A DNA stretch of 64,000 nucleotides from Hymenobacter metallicola (GCF_004745645.1 NZ_SRMB01000001.1:1860001-1924000), one strand, 5' to 3'; numbered from the stretch's first letter, positions 9,659 to 19,725 are shown. The notes: generated by a model not told the origin, from the letters alone. A program made the numbers and translations.

Positions 9659-12600
9659 AGCTCAGACGAATTTTCGCGCTGGAATTTGACTACCAGCTGC
9701 GCCAGGCTGCTACTTGGCTCTACTTTGGAGTTATCCTGGTCATTGCTTTTCTGATTGTCACGGCCAATTTCCTTTCGGATGCGCAGGAAGGATACTTTTT
9801 GGTGAATGCGCCCGTCGTCATTGCCACGGTGGCGGTGTTGTGCAGCGTGTTTTGGCTGTTGATCGGCGCCTCCGTGGCCGGCGACGCGGCGGCCCGCGAC
9901 GCGCAGACCCGCATGCAGTTGCTCACTTACCCGGCCCCTATCAGCAGAGCCGAGTACCTGGGCGGGAGGCTGCTGGCGGCCTTGGCCCTCAACGTTTGCG
10001 TGCTACTGGCGGTGCCGGTAGGCCTGCTGCTGGCCATGCACGGCTCCGGGATAGAGGCCGAGTTGCTGGGTCCGTTCCGGCCAGCGGCTTACCTGACGGC
10101 TTTTTTCTTTATCGTGCTGCCCAACGCCTTTATTGCCACGGCCATTCAATTCTCGGTGGCCGCCCTTAGCCGCCGGGCCCTGGGCAGCTACCTGGGCGGC
10201 GCAGCCCTGTTTGCAGCGGCTTATGGAGTCGGGCAGGTGCTGCAGCACGAGGGGCAATGGGGAAATTTGGTGGACCCCATGGCGTTTACCCCGGTAATGG
10301 GCCTGATGGCCAAGTGGAGCCCGCTGGAGCTGAATGCGCGCCTGGTGCTGCTAGAAGACGTGTTTCTTCTCAACCGTCTTCTGTGGCTGGGTATTGCGCT
10401 GGGTGTACTGGCGTTTACCTTCCGCCGCTTTCAGCTGGTTTTGCCCGAAGTAAAGTCGAAGCCCGCCATCCGGCCCCAAGCCAACGTGGCGCCTGAAGAG
10501 AGCCGGCACTGGGGAGCCGGAGAAGCCCTACCCCTGCCGCGAGGCGCTTATGGCCTGGGCACGCGGCGGCACCAGGTGCGCCTGCTTACCCAAACAGCCT
10601 TTCTGCAGCTCGCCAAAAGCAAGGCCGGCCTGCCCCTGCTGGGTTTGGTGGCCCTGGTAATGGGGCTGGCCGCCCCCGGCAACCTGAAAGCCCGGGGCGT
10701 GCCGCTGCTGCCCCGCACCGACTTTGTCGTGGACTACCTGACCGCGCCCATCACACAGCCAGACAAGTTCTGGAGTATCATCGGGGTGCTGACCATTTTC
10801 TACGCCGGGGAGCTGGTGTGGCGCGAACGGGAAACCGGCCTAAACGAAATTTCCTACGCCGCGCCGGTGCCCGAATGGGTGCAGTTTCTGAGCCGATACT
10901 TCGCGCTGGTGCTGGCGCTGGTAGGCTGGCTAGCCTTTCTGATGGTGGCCGGATTGGGGGCGCAGGGGGCCCTCGGCGGGTTCAAGCCCGAAATTGGGCT
11001 GTACGTGCAGGTCCTGTTCGGGCTGCACCTGCTGGATTGCCTGCTCTTTCCCCTGCTGGCCCTGGCAGTGCACGTGCTGGTAAACCAGAAGTTTGTGGGG
11101 CATCTGGTGGCGCTGCTAACTTATGGGAGCATTGTCTTTGCACCCAAACTCGGTATCGAGCACAAGCTGCTCATCTACGCGGCCAGCCCCCACTGGACGT
11201 ACACCGACATGGCCGGCTTTGGGCCCACACTGGCGCCCTGGCTGTGGTTTAAAGTGTACTGGCTGGCGTGGGCGCTGTTGCTGGCCGTGGTGGCGGTGCT
11301 GTTTTGGGTGCGAAGCCGGGAAACAAGTCTAGCCGCCCGCCTCCAGCTGGCCCGTCGGCGCTTCACTGGTTCCGTGGCCCGGGGGGCGGCAATGGCCACA
11401 GCGGGTATTCTGGGGCTTGGCGGTTTTATTTTCTACAATACCAACGTGCTGCATACCTACTCCAGTACCTCCACCACTGAGGCGCTGCGGGCGGCCTACG
11501 AGCAGCGCTTCCGACCATACCAGCACCTACCCCAGCCCCTGCTGACTGGCGTAAAACTACAGGTAGCAATGCACCCCCAGCAGCGAATAGTGCAGATTCA
11601 GGGCACCTACCTGCTAATGAATACTACGCAAGTGCCCATTGATTCGGTCCTCTTGGCTGCGGGCACGGGCGGCGTGGAAACCACTGCACTTACCTTCGAC
11701 CGACCTGCCCGGGCAGTGCTTATAGATACTGAACATGGCCAGCGGATGTACACCCTAGTCCGGCCCTTGGCCCCCGGCGATTCGCTGCGCCTGAGTTTTC
11801 GGGTCACCTACACGGCGCAGGGATTTTCCAACGACGGAGCCGACGCGCAGATAACCGAAAATGCCAGTAGCTTCCGAAACCTGGAGTGGCTGCCCACCAT
11901 CGGCTACCAACCCTACCGGGAGCTGGACGCGGCGGGCGCCCGCAAAGCGTATGGCTTGGCTCCCCGTCCCGCCACGGCCTCGCTCTACGATGTTGCAGCC
12001 CGCCGCTATGCTCCTTTTGCCGAGCAAATCCGCTTTGAGGCCATCGTCAGCACCGACACCGGCCAGAGAGTGGTAGCGCCGGGCACCCTGCGCCAGACCT
12101 GGAGTAAAGGCAGCCGCCGCTACTTTCACTACGCCACGGATGCGCCCATCCGGAACGAATACGCCTTTTTCTCGGCCAACTATGCGGTGCAGGAAGGGCA
12201 ATGGCGCAACCCGGTGGCCGGCGGCCAGCACGTTGCCATTCAGATATATTCCCCCCCGGGACTGACCGAAAACCCGGCGCGGATGGTCCGCAGCGCCCAG
12301 GCATCGCTCGACTATTATACCCGGCAGTTTGGGCCCTATCCGCACCGGCAGCTCCGCTTTGTAGCTCATCCTAGCGATGCCTTCGGCAACCACGCCGCGC
12401 CCATGGCCATTACGACGGAGGAAGGCTTTTTTCTTATGAACCCGAAAGCGGATAAACGGGGCTTCGACCTGGTGACGGCCGTCGTGGCGCACGAAGTAGC
12501 CCACCAGTGGTGGGGCAACCAGCTCAAGCAAGCCTATGTCGAGGGCGCCGGCCTGCTCACCGAAAGCTTGGCGTGGTACTCGGCTATGGGCGTGCTGGAG

Positions 12601-13281
12601 GACAAGTACGGCCCGGAACACCTGCAGCGGCTCCTGAACTTTCTGCGGGAAGAGAATAAGACCCCGCGTACCCGCGCCGCCTTGCCGCTGCTGCAGGCCG
12701 ACGACTGGTACCAGAACTACCGCAAAGGCCCCTTGGCATTGTACGCCCTGAGCCAATACATGGGCCGGGACCGGGTAAACGGTGCGCTCCGGAATTTGCT
12801 GGCCAACCACCGCCCCGGCATACTACCCCGCCCCACTTCCCTGGACCTGTACCAGGAGCTGCAAACGGTAGCGCCCGACTCGCTCCAGCCGCTGCTCCGC
12901 GACCTATTTCAAGCCAACACTTTCTGGGAAATGGCGACGAAAAACGCCACTGCCAAACCTACCAAAACAGGCTCCTGGCAGGTGACACTAACGCTACAGG
13001 CCAGCAAGCTAGTCGTGGACAGTGCCGGTACCGAAACCAAACGACCGATGAAAGAGTGGGTGGAAATCGGAGTCTTTGCCCCCGCCGAAGCGGGCCTGGA
13101 GACAGGCAAGCGGCTCTACCTGCACAAACACTTGGTCAAATCCGGGCAGCAGACCATTGTGCTGACGGTGCCGGGCCGCCCCGGCACCGTCAGCGTTGAC
13201 CCGCGCAACCTGCTAATTGACTGGAAACTAACAGACAACAGCCGCTATATAACGTTAGCTCAGGCGCAAGCAGGCACCTGA
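9655..13281 (+). CDS. ABC-2 permease fused to M1 aminopeptidase-like domain
   Basis: A 1208-residue membrane protein. Residues about 1-600 hold two ABC-2 permease-like halves, with repeated hydrophobic segments (for example ATWLYFGVILVIAFLIVTANF) and a second set beginning near residue 310. The C-terminal half, about 640-1200, is an M1 (gluzincin) peptidase-like domain with the zinc motif HEVAHQWW (H946, E947, H950). A downstream Glu in LLTES lies one residue further away than in classical M1 enzymes. The canonical GAMEN exopeptidase motif is not seen; the equivalent region reads APMAITTEEG. The peptidase part probably faces the periplasm. It partners the ATPase in front. Known Bacteroidota proteins share this fusion; the substrate is unknown. 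Confidence 0.88.
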
Positions 13282-13461
13282 AATATCCTACGGGCACCCG
13301 TGCTGCGTCAGCAAGGATTTAGCCCTAGCCTACCAGGCTTGACGGCCGTACGAAGCGCGCATCTACCGAACGTAAAGCCAGGTGTAGTACAATCCGCCGC
13401 CTGGCTGCTGTAAGCAGGCCCTCGTCGTTAGGTTGACTTAACCACGTTCAAACGATAACCT

Positions 13462-14712
13462 CTAGATGGCGTCCAACCCCGGTAAGCCAAGCAGATCAGC
13501 GGCACGATGCGCCACGGCTTTGACACGAACGACGTCCGGACCGGTGATGGTCAGGTGGCCCATCTTGCGGCCGGCTCGCGCCTGCACCTTGCCGTACAGG
13601 TGCAGGTGCGTGCCGGGCAGGCTCAGCACGGAGTGCCAGTCCGGCTCCCGCAGTTGCCCGCTGGCGTCAAACCATACGTCACCCAGCAGGTTGAGCATGA
13701 TGGCCGCAGAATGCTGGCGCGGCTGCGGTAAGGGCAAGCCCGCCATGGCGTGAACCTGTAAGTCGAACTGCGAGGCGTCGCAGGCATCTATCGTGTAGTG
13801 GCCGCTGTTGTGCGGGCGCGGAGCCATTTCGTTGACCACCAGGCCGCCGTGCTCCGTGCCGTCGTCCACCACAAAAAACTCGACGCACAGCACCCCGACG
13901 TAACCCAGATGCTGCGCGATGGCCACGGCTGCCTCGCGGGCCCGGGTTGCTAAGGCAGGTGGCATATTGCCTTCGTAGGCGTGGGTCACGGCCAGAATGC
14001 CATTAACATGCACGTTGCGCTGCGGGGCGAAGCTGACGACTTGCCCATCCCAGCCGCGCGCCACCAGCACCGAACACTCGGCGGTGAGCGGCAGCATCTT
14101 TTCCAGCACGCAGGCCACGCCGCCCAGTTCCGCCCAGGCGGCGGCCAGGTCCGCGGCGGTCCTGACGCGGACCTGGCCCTTGCCGTCGTAGCCCAGGCGG
14201 GCGGTTTTCAGGATGCCGGGCAGCAACTCCGCCCGCTCGTCCTGGACGGCCCGCACCTGGGCCGGCGTCTCAAGCACCGCATAGGGCGCGCAGGTCACCC
14301 CCGACACGTCAGCGCAGGCGGCGAAGTGGGCTTTTTCTTCGATGCGGTTTTGGGCAATGCCCACCACGGCCCCACCAGGGGCCACGGGCCGGGTCTGCGC
14401 CAGCGTTTGCAGGGCCTGAGCCGGCACGTTTTCAAACTCGGTGGTGATGGCCTGGCACAACTGGGCCAGCTGCGCCAGCCCGGCCGGGTCGTCGTAGCCG
14501 GTCTGGATGTGGTGGTGGCTCACCAGCCCGGCGGGGCTTTGCGCGTCGGGCTCCAGCACGGCGGTGAAGTACCCCAGACGCTGGGCGGCATGCACAAACA
14601 TCCGGCCCAGTTGGCCGCCCCCCAGCACCCCTAGGGTGGCCTGCTGGCCCGCGGCGTTTACACTGCCCGGGTAAATCGGAGTCATGGCTGTAATATCAAT
14701 ATCGGCGCTCAT
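13462..14712 (-). CDS. purK: 5-(carboxyamino)imidazole ribonucleotide synthase
   Basis: An ATP-grasp enzyme converting AIR, bicarbonate and ATP to N5-CAIR in purine synthesis; 416 residues. The N-terminus has [20 protein letters not shown] (dinucleotide-like PreATP-grasp motif). The ATP-grasp core shows [20 protein letters not shown]-like [12 protein letters not shown] and [19 protein letters not shown], the diagnostic PurK segment with metal-binding Glu and Asn. The start ATG overlaps the purE stop (positions 14709-14712), so PurE and PurK are coupled and catalyse consecutive steps. A roughly 20-residue N-terminal extension precedes the family start; a later ATG is possible. Confidence 0.95.
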   Translation of the reverse strand: MSADIDITAMTPIYPGSVNAAGQQATLGVLGGGQLGRMFVHAAQRLGYFTAVLEPDAQSPAGLVSHHHIQTGYDDPAGLAQLAQLCQAITTEFENVPAQALQTLAQTRPVAPGGAVVGIAQNRIEEKAHFAACADVSGVTCAPYAVLETPAQVRAVQDERAELLPGILKTARLGYDGKGQVRVRTAADLAAAWAELGGVACVLEKMLPLTAECSVLVARGWDGQVVSFAPQRNVHVNGILAVTHAYEGNMPPALATRAREAAVAIAQHLGYVGVLCVEFFVVDDGTEHGGLVVNEMAPRPHNSGHYTIDACDASQFDLQVHAMAGLPLPQPRQHSAAIMLNLLGDVWFDASGQLREPDWHSVLSLPGTHLHLYGKVQARAGRKMGHLTITGPDVVRVKAVAHRAADLLGLPGLDAI

Positions 14713-15245
14713 ACCGGCAGCGTCATGGCGCGGGCGGCTTCGGTTTGCTCGGCGCGAAATGCCAGCAGCTTGGCCGCCAGACCCGGGTCGTGCAGGGCCA
14801 GTAGGCTGACGGCGAACAGCGCGGCATTGGCTGCCCCGGCATCGCCAATAGCAAACGTGGCCACGGGCACGCCTTTGGGCATCTGCACAATGCTGTGCAG
14901 CGAATCCACCCCCTGCAAATGCCGGCTGGCCACCGGCACTCCTAGCACGGGCACCGTGGTTTTGGCGGCCAGCATGCCCGGCAGGTGGGCGGCCCCTCCC
15001 GCGCCGGCAATGATGGCCTGCAAGCCGCGCGGACCGGCTTGTTCGGCGTAGGCAAACAAGTCATCGGGCATACGGTGGGCCGACACTACGCGCGCTTCGT
15101 GGGCCACGCCGAAGTGCGCAAGAATCTGCACGGCATGCTGCATGGTGTTCCAGTCGCTGCTGGAGCCCATGACTACCCCGATCAGGGGTTTGCCTGGGGC
15201 GGCGCTGGGAGTATCAGAGGTGGTGGAGGCGGAAAGGGTGTTCAT
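14709..15245 (-). CDS. purE: N5-carboxyaminoimidazole ribonucleotide mutase
   Basis: Class I PurE, which moves the carboxylate of N5-CAIR to give CAIR. Family signatures are [31 protein letters not shown] (catalytic His) and [29 protein letters not shown] take the ATG at 15245; another in-frame ATG lies at 15263 and would add six residues. The A/T-rich bases just before 15245 favour the shorter form in a group that uses weak Shine-Dalgarno signals. It is about 180 residues with a low-complexity Ser/Ala/Thr N-terminal tail before the core. The gene lies between a small unknown gene and purK on the minus strand. Confidence 0.94.
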   Translation of the reverse strand: MNTLSASTTSDTPSAAPGKPLIGVVMGSSSDWNTMQHAVQILAHFGVAHEARVVSAHRMPDDLFAYAEQAGPRGLQAIIAGAGGAAHLPGMLAAKTTVPVLGVPVASRHLQGVDSLHSIVQMPKGVPVATFAIGDAGAANAALFAVSLLALHDPGLAAKLLAFRAEQTEAARAMTLPV

Positions 15246-15284
15246 CAAAAAATTTGTTGTCATGCTGCGCTGGTCGAAGTATCG

Positions 15285-15563
15285 CTACCGCTTCGTTAGC
15301 CCATCAAGGTTACTCCATTTGTCAGTTAAGTCAGTTGCTGCTGGATCAATATCAATTACTTCGGCTTCGAAGTCGAACAGGATTGAGACACTAGCCACAA
15401 TATCCTCAGCGGCTAGGCTGACCCGATAGAAATCTGAACATCGTTCCTGCGGGGCGTTGTGCAAGCTGGGTTTGTCAATCTTGCCGTTTGACAGCATGCG
15501 GGTAATACGGTCAGCAAGATGCGCTTGGTCACGTTGCGCCAAGATTCTGCGTGTAGCATTCAC
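15285..15563 (-). CDS. small hypothetical protein upstream of purE
   Basis: A 92-residue open frame that I do not recognise. It begins MNATRRILAQRDQAHLADRI and is acidic towards the C-terminus (FDFEAEVIDIDPAATDLTD). It has no signal peptide, membrane segment or metal motif. Its amino-acid texture is protein-like, with amphipathic helix-type spacing, and it ends about 40 bases before purE in the same direction. A co-transcribed gene is therefore plausible. The region is lower in GC than its neighbours. A chance frame cannot be excluded. Confidence 0.45.
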   Translation of the reverse strand: MNATRRILAQRDQAHLADRITRMLSNGKIDKPSLHNAPQERCSDFYRVSLAAEDIVASVSILFDFEAEVIDIDPAATDLTDKWSNLDGLTKR

Positions 15564-15744
15564 AGTGGCAAAATCCAGAACGTCTCCGCGTTCTTTCAGC
15601 TCTTAGTACTGAGTTGCATCCCTTGCTTTAGCGGGTCAAGTGAAACAACTCAACGAAGCCAGGAGCAATGTTTCGAGCAGCGGACGCCAGATCAAGCACG
15701 ACGTTCTTTTACAAAAGCTTGATTTTATAGACAGGTTCGCCCAG

Positions 15745-17022
15745 TTAGCGCTCCAGCAGGATTTCCGTGCCCAGAATCACCAGGTCTACCCGGCCTTTCA
15801 GCGTCTGGTCGATGAAGGGCGTGTTCTGGGATTTGGATTTCATGAATTCCCGCGTAAAGGTGGTTTCCGCTGCGGTATCGAACAAGACGCAGTTGGCTTC
15901 CTGGCCGACTTCGATGGTGGGTACCGGCAGGCCCATCAGGCGGCGGGGCTCCGCTGAGTAACGCTTCACGACCAAGTCCCACCCAAATTTTCCGGGCTCG
16001 ACGAAGTGGTGATAGAGCGAAACCAGGGCCGTATCGAGGCCGGTGATGCCATTGGGCGCGCTGATAAAATCCTGGGCTTTTTCGAACGGCGTGTGCGGGG
16101 CGTGGTCGGTGGCAATGAGGTCGAATACGCCTTCCTTGAGCCCTTCGAGCAGCGCATCGCAGTCGGCCTGCGTGCGCAGCGGCGGGTTCATCTTGTAGTT
16201 GGTGTCGTAGTCGCCGATGTGCTCGTCGGTGAACAGCAGGTGGTGCGGGGCCACTTCCGCCGTCACCTTCACATCGCCGCGGGATTTCCACCAGCGAATG
16301 GTTTCCATGCCGAGCTTGCTCGACACGTGCTGGATGTGCACGTGCGCGCCCGCCGCCCGGGCCAGGCGAATGTCGCGGTCAATGATGATTTCCTCGGCGC
16401 AGGCCGGTGAGCCCTTGATGCCAAGCCGGTAGCTCATTACCCCTTCGTTCAGCGCGCGCGGCCCGGCCAGTTCCGGCACCTCGCAGTGGCTGGCGAAAAA
16501 CATCCCGAACTCGGTGGCGTACTGCATGGCCCGCAGCAGCACCGCCGGGTCGCTGGTAGTGTCGCCATCGTCGGTGAGCATCTTCACGCCGAGCCCGCGC
16601 ATGCCCTCGATTTCGGCCAACTCCTTGCCCTCACGGTTTTTCGTGACGCAGCCGGAGGTGTATACCGGAATGCGGGACCGGTCTTTGGCATTTTCCAGCA
16701 CAGTGGCCACGGTGGTAGCCGAGTCGAGGGCCGGGCGGGTATTCGGCATCATCACCACGCCGGTCACGCCGCCGTTGATGGCTGCTTCGCTCCCCGTGGT
16801 GATGGTTTCTTTGTTCTCAAACCCGGGGGCGCGGAAATGGACGTGGGCATCAAACATGCCGGGCATAAGAATCCGGCCCCGCGCGTCGATGACGCGGGCA
16901 CCCTGGGGAAGAGCTAGGTTGCTGCCGATGTCTTGAATTTTTCCTTCGACAATCAGGACATCGCCTTCGAGCAGTACAGGTGAATTTTCGGAGGCAATGC
17001 GGGCGTTTTGAAGGAGAAGCAT
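15745..17022 (-). CDS. pyrC: dihydroorotase
   Basis: An amidohydrolase of 425 residues catalysing ring closure of carbamoyl aspartate in pyrimidine synthesis. The start at 17022 (MLLLQNARIAS) is chosen over an ATG 27 bases earlier because it aligns with the usual first beta strand. Motifs are GMFDAHVHFRAPG (metal-binding HxH), MPNTRPALDS, SHCEVPEL, HIQHVSSKLG, EVAPHHLLFTDE (His ligand), MNPPLRTQADCDALL and ATDHAPHTPFEK (catalytic Asp). This is the type seen in Bacteroidota annotated as dihydroorotase or allantoinase-like; next to pyrB, dihydroorotase is the better reading. The gap to pyrB is 89 bp. Confidence 0.92.
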   Translation of the reverse strand: MLLLQNARIASENSPVLLEGDVLIVEGKIQDIGSNLALPQGARVIDARGRILMPGMFDAHVHFRAPGFENKETITTGSEAAINGGVTGVVMMPNTRPALDSATTVATVLENAKDRSRIPVYTSGCVTKNREGKELAEIEGMRGLGVKMLTDDGDTTSDPAVLLRAMQYATEFGMFFASHCEVPELAGPRALNEGVMSYRLGIKGSPACAEEIIIDRDIRLARAAGAHVHIQHVSSKLGMETIRWWKSRGDVKVTAEVAPHHLLFTDEHIGDYDTNYKMNPPLRTQADCDALLEGLKEGVFDLIATDHAPHTPFEKAQDFISAPNGITGLDTALVSLYHHFVEPGKFGWDLVVKRYSAEPRRLMGLPVPTIEVGQEANCVLFDTAAETTFTREFMKSKSQNTPFIDQTLKGRVDLVILGTEILLER

Positions 17023-17111
17023 GAAGGTAGGAGTGCTGTTAACTGGCAAGGGTGGAGGGATATTCGGGCTACTGAAGAAAATACACGGGTGGAACCAGCG
17101 GCGGCCGGCGT

Positions 17112-18095
17112 TTAGGGTATAACCACCGCCGAGCTAGCCCGCTGCCGTGCGGCATACGTCGATTCCTGCCGCGGGAATTCTCCGCCCGGCGTAAGCCAGT
17201 CGAGCACGGCCATGCGAATGGAAATGCCGTTCTCGACTTGGTTGGTAATCAGGCTGCGCTCATAGTCCATGACGGCGTCGCAGAGCTCGACTCCCCGGTT
17301 CACGGGGCCGGGGTGCATGATGTAGAGGCCCCGGTCGCGGATTTCTGCCAGCCGGGCGGTGGTAATGCCGTAGACCCGGTGGTACTCCCGAACGCTGGGG
17401 AAAAACTGCACGTCCTGACGCTCCATCTGTACGCGAAGCAGGTAGACCACATCGGGCGCCCAGGCCATGGCCGCCTCGTAGTCGGTGAAGCGGCGGATGC
17501 TTTCCGGCACGTACTTGGGCACCAGGGAGCCCGGACCGAGGTAGGCAACCTCGACGCCCAGCTTTTGCAGCAACGTGCTGGTGGAGCGCGCGACGCGGGA
17601 ATGGAGAATATCCCCAATGATGAGGACTTTTTTGCCCCGGGGGTCGGGGAATTTTTCCTTGATGGTGAAGGCGTCCAGCAGGGCCTGGGTCGGGTGTTCA
17701 TGCGCCCCGTCGCCGGCATTGATGACCGAGGCCGTGGTTTGACGGGCAATCATGCCGGGCAGGCCGGGGTGACTGTGGCGGACGACGATGTAGTCGGTAC
17801 GCATGGCCTGGAGCGTCTCGATCGTCTCGCGCACCGACTCGCCCTTGGTGATGGAGGAGTGGTCAACGTCGAAATTCGTTACCTCCGCCGAGAGGCGTTT
17901 GGCCGCAACTTCGAAGGAGGAATGCGTCCGGGTGCTGGCCTCATAGAAGAGCATGAGCACGGACTTGCCCTCGAGGGCGGGGATTTTTTTCACCGAGTGG
18001 GTGAAGAGTTTCTTAAAGGACGTGGATTGGTCGAGCAGGAACTCGATTTCCTCACGGTGAAGGGATGCAATGTCGAGCAGGTCTTTACGTGCCAT
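17112..18095 (-). CDS. pyrB: aspartate carbamoyltransferase catalytic subunit
   Basis: Condenses carbamoyl phosphate with aspartate, the committed pyrimidine step. The carbamoyl-phosphate loop is FYEASTRTHSSFEVAAKRL, with further active-site segments SSITKGESVRETI (Ser/Lys loop), HPTQALLDAF, DILHSRVARST and MHPGPVNRG. The length of 327 residues is slightly longer than E. coli PyrB because of a C-terminal tail. No pyrI regulatory subunit and no pyrR gene are next to it. Control may lie in the roughly 400-bp leader upstream, which contains a promoter-like -7 element and an intrinsic terminator (see the entries at 18318 and 18494). Confidence 0.96.
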   Translation of the reverse strand: MARKDLLDIASLHREEIEFLLDQSTSFKKLFTHSVKKIPALEGKSVLMLFYEASTRTHSSFEVAAKRLSAEVTNFDVDHSSITKGESVRETIETLQAMRTDYIVVRHSHPGLPGMIARQTTASVINAGDGAHEHPTQALLDAFTIKEKFPDPRGKKVLIIGDILHSRVARSTSTLLQKLGVEVAYLGPGSLVPKYVPESIRRFTDYEAAMAWAPDVVYLLRVQMERQDVQFFPSVREYHRVYGITTARLAEIRDRGLYIMHPGPVNRGVELCDAVMDYERSLITNQVENGISIRMAVLDWLTPGGEFPRQESTYAARQRASSAVVIP

Positions 18096-18317
18096 ACCGG
18101 GGTTGAGGAAAAGTGAGGTTGTCTAGCTTAAAAGGACAGGATGAGGTCTTATCTGCCAATATCCATGACGCAGAAACGAGTTGTCGATGTGGGCCGAGGC
18201 AATGGCAGCTGCCGCGGCTCAAGGTGGATATTGGTGGCCAGGGGAAATACAGGTTTGGGGGCAGCATGTGCGTTATGCAGCGGCTTCAGGGCAGCGGCCG
18301 ACGAACGCAACGGACAT

Positions 18318-18346
18318 AAAAAAACCGTTTCGGAATCCGAAACGGT
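18318..18346 (-). terminator. intrinsic terminator in the pyrB upstream region
   Basis: On the minus strand a 10-bp perfect stem (ACCGTTTCGG, loop ATT) is directly followed by six T residues. It points towards pyrB, about 220 bp before its start codon, and downstream of a -7-like element at 18494. It can end a short RNA or serve as an attenuator. No PyrR-type anti-terminator sequence was identified. Confidence 0.7.
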
Positions 18347-18488
18347 GGCGAAGCAATACTCAGAAAAAACAATAGAAACAGCAGAGGCAAAATCAGAAAA
18401 ACCGATGGTGGTGAAGACCTTCCGGTCCACTCGCGGTTCCTTGCCGAGCAAGGCCCCACGCTTCATCAACAAGTTTTTTGGTTGAAGC
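18318..18488 (-). ncRNA. candidate structured small RNA or attenuated leader upstream of pyrB
   Basis: Between a -7-like promoter (18494-18502) and a strong terminator (18318-18346) lies about 170 nt with several possible hairpins on the minus strand. One pairs GCTTCAAC with GTTG..GAAGC. One is the perfect CCTTGC-TCG-GCAAGG. One is GACC-GGAA-GGTC with a tetraloop. GTGG and CCAC could close the group. No convincing coding frame was seen on the minus strand. A plus-strand frame (to 18485) has a Lys/Glu-rich stretch and a basic tail and could be an unrecognised small gene instead. No known RNA family was recognised. Confidence 0.35.
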
Positions 18489-18493
18489 ACGAT

Positions 18494-18502
18494 GCAAAAT
18501 TA
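18494..18502 (-). promoter_or_regulatory. Bacteroidota-type -7 promoter element
   Basis: The minus strand reads TAATTTTGC, an exact match to TAnnTTTGC, the -7 motif of the primary sigma factor in Bacteroidota (established knowledge). No clear TTG -33 element precedes it. Transcription would start near 18487 and head towards pyrB. Confidence 0.45.
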
Positions 18503-18897
18503 CGGCATTGTTGCGCTCAGTAACGCATCGTCGATATTAATTTTTTTCCGTACCGCTTTTCTCAACTTGCATTTTAGACCCAACGGGCTGGATAAGGCAG
18601 TTTTTGGCAGCTCTGCCGCCAGCGAAAAGGTAGCTTGTATACTTTATCGTTTGGTAAACACAATTCACCTTAAGGCAGACGCAACAGGAGGCTCACAGGA
18701 TACGCCAAACCCTAGTAGCGCGCTTTGTAGACCCTAAATCCCCGCTAATCATCAAAATCACTGGTAATCAGCATTTTGCCATGATCTACCTTTCTCCAAG
18801 AAGGATGTTCTAATTCCTCACTTAGTTAGCGGCCCAACGTGCGCGGGAAAGCATGGAAAAGATCAAACCGATAAAGGAGGGGGTAACGGCTTAACAG
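18503..18897. other. intergenic stretch without a recognised gene
   Basis: Only short open frames occur here, and none has protein-like composition. The region is AT-richer than the surroundings. A short plus-strand frame (18492-18737) looks like chance. Nothing else was identified. Confidence 0.5.
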
Positions 18898-18927
18898 AAA
18901 AGCCCCGGCGCAGGTTGGGGCTTTTTT
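18898..18927 (-). terminator. bidirectional hairpin terminator downstream of small gene
   Basis: The stem AAAAGCCCC/GGGGCTTTT is flanked by T residues on both strands. It starts five bases beyond the stop of the minus-strand gene at 18932, which supports that gene being transcribed. Confidence 0.7.
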
Positions 18928-18931
18928 GCGC

Positions 18932-19129
18932 CTAGGCTGCGTGTTGCACCTCGTGATTCAGCATGCGGGCTCGGTTGAAGTTTCCTATCATCAGGCGCAT
19001 GGCATGATGGTAGTTAATCATGTCTTGGCTGTCATCTTCCCGTTCGGGGAAGGTTTTGTAATACTCTTCTAACGGAGCAATGTAAGGCAAGGCCTTGTCG
19101 AGGTACTGAGATTGCTGAGGTAGTGTCAC
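18932..19129 (-). CDS. small hypothetical protein (65 aa)
   Basis: A 65-residue frame starting MTLPQQSQYLDKALPYIAPL and rich in Tyr, Glu, His and Met. It is unrecognised. It has no signal peptide or membrane segment. It reads like a helical soluble peptide (EEYYKTF, MINYHHAMRLMIGNFNRARM). Support for a real gene comes from the terminator immediately after the stop and an AT-rich upstream region with TAACTTTCG (near the -7 consensus) about 30 bp before the start. It lies at the edge of the low-GC patch that includes a broken integrase, so it may be acquired DNA. Confidence 0.5.
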   Translation of the reverse strand: MTLPQQSQYLDKALPYIAPLEEYYKTFPEREDDSQDMINYHHAMRLMIGNFNRARMLNHEVQHAA

Positions 19130-19509
19130 TGTAGTATATATTTAAATCGCTGCGAAAGTTACAGTAAAAGTTCACAGGAAAATCACTGTTTAAAGCTCCA
19201 CAGGGGCGTTTTATCAAAAAAATATATAGGAAAAAATCTATAAAATCTAACGCACATGGTGTTATATCCGGGCTCGTAGCCTAGAAAATTGAGCGGTATC
19301 ACACCATTGTAATTTCTCCTAGCTTGAATGCCGAGCCGTGGCGGGTAAATTCCGACCACCGGATAAGTACATCAATGGGCCACAGAAGACGACGGCCTGC
19401 GTGCCGGAGTTGTATTTGCTCGACCATCTCACCCAGCTGGTGAGGGAAACATGCTACAATCATCGCAGCAGGTATCAGTGCCTTTTCTGCTGAAAGTGTT
19501 GGCAAAAAT

Positions 19510-19545
19510 AAAAGCCTCCTTCCCAGGACCGGGAAGGCGGTTTTT
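19510..19545 (-). terminator. hairpin terminator next to tRNA-end-like repeat
   Basis: CCTTCCC/GGGAAGG forms the core of a stem with AAAA/TTTT flanks. On the minus strand it ends in TTTTATTTTT. The same order (tRNA-end-like sequence, hairpin, T-rich tail, TGCCAA) recurs at 20752-20680. Confidence 0.6.
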
Positions 19546-19559
19546 GGCAGGCCCAACTG
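19546..19559 (-). repeat. tRNA 3'-end-like repeat, site 2
   Basis: The minus strand reads CAGTTGGGCCTGCC. Its first nine bases are identical to the 3' end of the resident tRNA gene (CAGTTGGGCCCA at 23876-23887). Together with site 1 it flanks the lipoprotein and integrase remnant, as att sites of an integrated element would (inference). Confidence 0.4.
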
Positions 19560-19725
19560 TTCCACTCGTTTTGAACAGCCCTACTGAACATGCCTTGTTC
19601 AGGGCCTCAACGAAGGTTGGCAAATCCCGCTGACAGCCGATAGCAGGCATTGTTCAGCAGTTGTTTTACCTATGTTTCACCAACTGGATCAGCTCATGGA
19701 AAGGTCAAGCGTTTCGGAGGTTGAC

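Larger units (their letters stand above)
19130..19725. other. AT-rich non-coding stretch with a tRNA-3'-end-like sequence and terminator
   Basis: About 600 bp with no convincing gene. The first 130 bp are very AT-rich, and frames further on are short and unlike proteins. The recognisable parts are a hairpin (19510-19545) and, next to it, AGGCCCAACT (19549-19558), which matches the 3' end of the tRNA gene at 23876. See the repeat entries. Confidence 0.55.

Noticed and set aside
18141..18485. Plus-strand 114-residue frame upstream of pyrB
   Set aside because: Its last 55 residues (Lys/Glu-rich, then a basic end) look a little protein-like, but it overlaps a minus-strand promoter and terminator and no family is known to me. 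Kept only as an alternative reading of the RNA candidate.
18492..18737. Plus-strand 81-residue frame
   Set aside because: Mixed composition, no promoter or terminator fit, no motif.
18755..18790. A minus-strand piece reading MLITSDFDD before a stop
   Set aside because: Resembles a fragment of small antitoxin-like proteins, but nine residues are too few to call.
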